From Cupriavidus basilensis (GTDB lineage Bacteria; Pseudomonadota; Gammaproteobacteria; Burkholderiales; Burkholderiaceae): a DNA stretch of 64,000 nt. The notes under the pieces are model-generated. The model did not search any database, was not told the DNA's origin, and saw only the letters and a program-made list of their open reading frames with translations. The stretch covers positions 3,596,001 through 3,660,000 of the forward strand of contig NZ_CP010537.1 of assembly GCF_000832305.1 (NCBI RefSeq), in the 5' to 3' direction. A program made the translations under genes and the position numbers. Shown here piece by piece: positions 63,630-64,000 of the stretch. Position 1 is the stretch's first letter. Each line of letters opens with the position of its first letter.

Positions 63630-63666
63630 ATATTCGGTTTTTCGGTAACTCTCGAAAGACCGCCCC

Positions 63667-63945
63667 GTGAAACTCTCGAACATCAAGCCGATCAGCTTTC
63701 TGAAAAGCGATGCGGCCCGTATCGTCACGGAGCTCAGCGAGACGCGCGAGCCTTTGATCATTACCCAGAATGGCGAGGCCAAACTCGTCGTGCAAGACAT
63801 TGCCAGCTATGAAGCGCAGCGACAGACCATCGCGCTATTGAAGATCCTGGCGCTCGGCGAGAAAGAGATCGCGCAGGGCAAGGTGACAATGGCGGCAGAC
63901 GTCTTTGCTGAACTGGATCAGCTGGATAAAAAAGACGGCGCATGA
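63667..63945 (+). CDS. Type II antitoxin (Phd/YefM-like)
   Basis: 92 aa from GTG 63667. MKLSNIKPISFLKSDAARIV, then ETREPLIITQNGEAKLVVQD is the Phd/YefM fold with its DNA-binding N-terminus. The C-terminal acidic and charged part (LDQLDKKDGA) is the usual toxin-wrapping tail. The stop overlaps the next gene's start as ATGA. It neutralises the toxin and represses the operon through the palindrome at 63614. Confidence 0.88.
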   Translation: MKLSNIKPISFLKSDAARIVTELSETREPLIITQNGEAKLVVQDIASYEAQRQTIALLKILALGEKEIAQGKVTMAADVFAELDQLDKKDGA

Positions 63946-64000
63946 AGGTGGTCTTTCTTGAATCCGCCAAGCAAGACTTGATCGACCTCAGGCGCTATCT
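63942..64000 (+). CDS. RelE/ParE-family toxin, cut by the window end
   Basis: Only 19 codons are visible: MKVVFLESAKQDLIDLRRYL. The Lys/Glu-x-A-x-x-D-L pattern is the typical start of a RelE/ParE toxin. It overlaps the antitoxin by 4 bp. RelE members cleave ribosome-bound mRNA and ParE members inhibit gyrase; the visible part does not tell which. Confidence 0.75.
   Translation, partial: MKVVFLESAKQDLIDLRRY

Overview
The window looks like a chromosome or chromid segment of a high-GC betaproteobacterium of the Burkholderiales, most probably Cupriavidus or a close relative. The evidence is very high GC with strong third-position bias, six Bug/TctC-type periplasmic receptors, and many paralogous acyl-CoA catabolism modules, each beside its own regulator. 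No rRNA, tRNA, transposase, prophage or CRISPR array is visible. The species assignment is inference.

Layout. 1-5166: the 5' part of an NDP-forming acyl-CoA synthetase, a divergent IclR/TetR pair, an orphan Bug receptor and a histidine phosphatase. 5252-9823: thiolase, hotdog thioesterase, nitronate-monooxygenase-like protein, enoyl-CoA hydratase and nitroreductase. 9966-17530: a trans-4-hydroxy-L-proline catabolic cluster (epimerase, three-subunit D-hydroxyproline dehydrogenase, AraC regulator, deaminase of the dihydrodipicolinate-synthase family, amino-acid permease). 17659-29497: a large MalT-like LuxR regulator, an acyl-CoA ligase divergent from two acyl-CoA dehydrogenases, a response regulator without the phospho-acceptor aspartate, a 215-bp tandem repeat block, and an SDR plus ligase operon. 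29827-35557: small envelope proteins, a large MscS-type channel, and LuxR and LysR regulators. 35714-41919: a CoA-transferase, MaoC and two acyl-CoA dehydrogenases, then a TetR gene divergent from an FAD amine-oxidase-like gene. 41935-46790: the conserved prkA-yeaH-spoVR stress operon. 47223-54362 and 57261-62468: two long minus-strand operons combining Bug receptors with acyl-CoA enzymes, each divergent from a regulator (AraC, LysR). 63667-64000: a Phd/RelE-type toxin-antitoxin pair cut by the window edge.

How it fits together. Most enzymes belong to activation (AMP ligases, CoA-transferases), dehydrogenation, hydration, oxidation and thiolysis of acyl-CoA substrates, whose identities cannot be read from the sequence. 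The strongest unexplained signal is a 16-bp dyad, consensus TCGTCGGAnnCGACGA, found five times at four intergenic regions (6549, 8169, 22310, 22395, 29693). Each copy sits 20-23 bp upstream of a -10-like hexamer in front of an acyl-CoA gene. This spacing fits an activator centred near -42 and suggests a local regulon; the MalT-like regulator at 17659-20430 is one candidate controller. Other notable points are an 8-bp short tandem repeat inside a possible coupled reading frame of a Bug receptor, a MITE-like inverted repeat that abuts a stop codon, and a dispersed palindromic repeat family.
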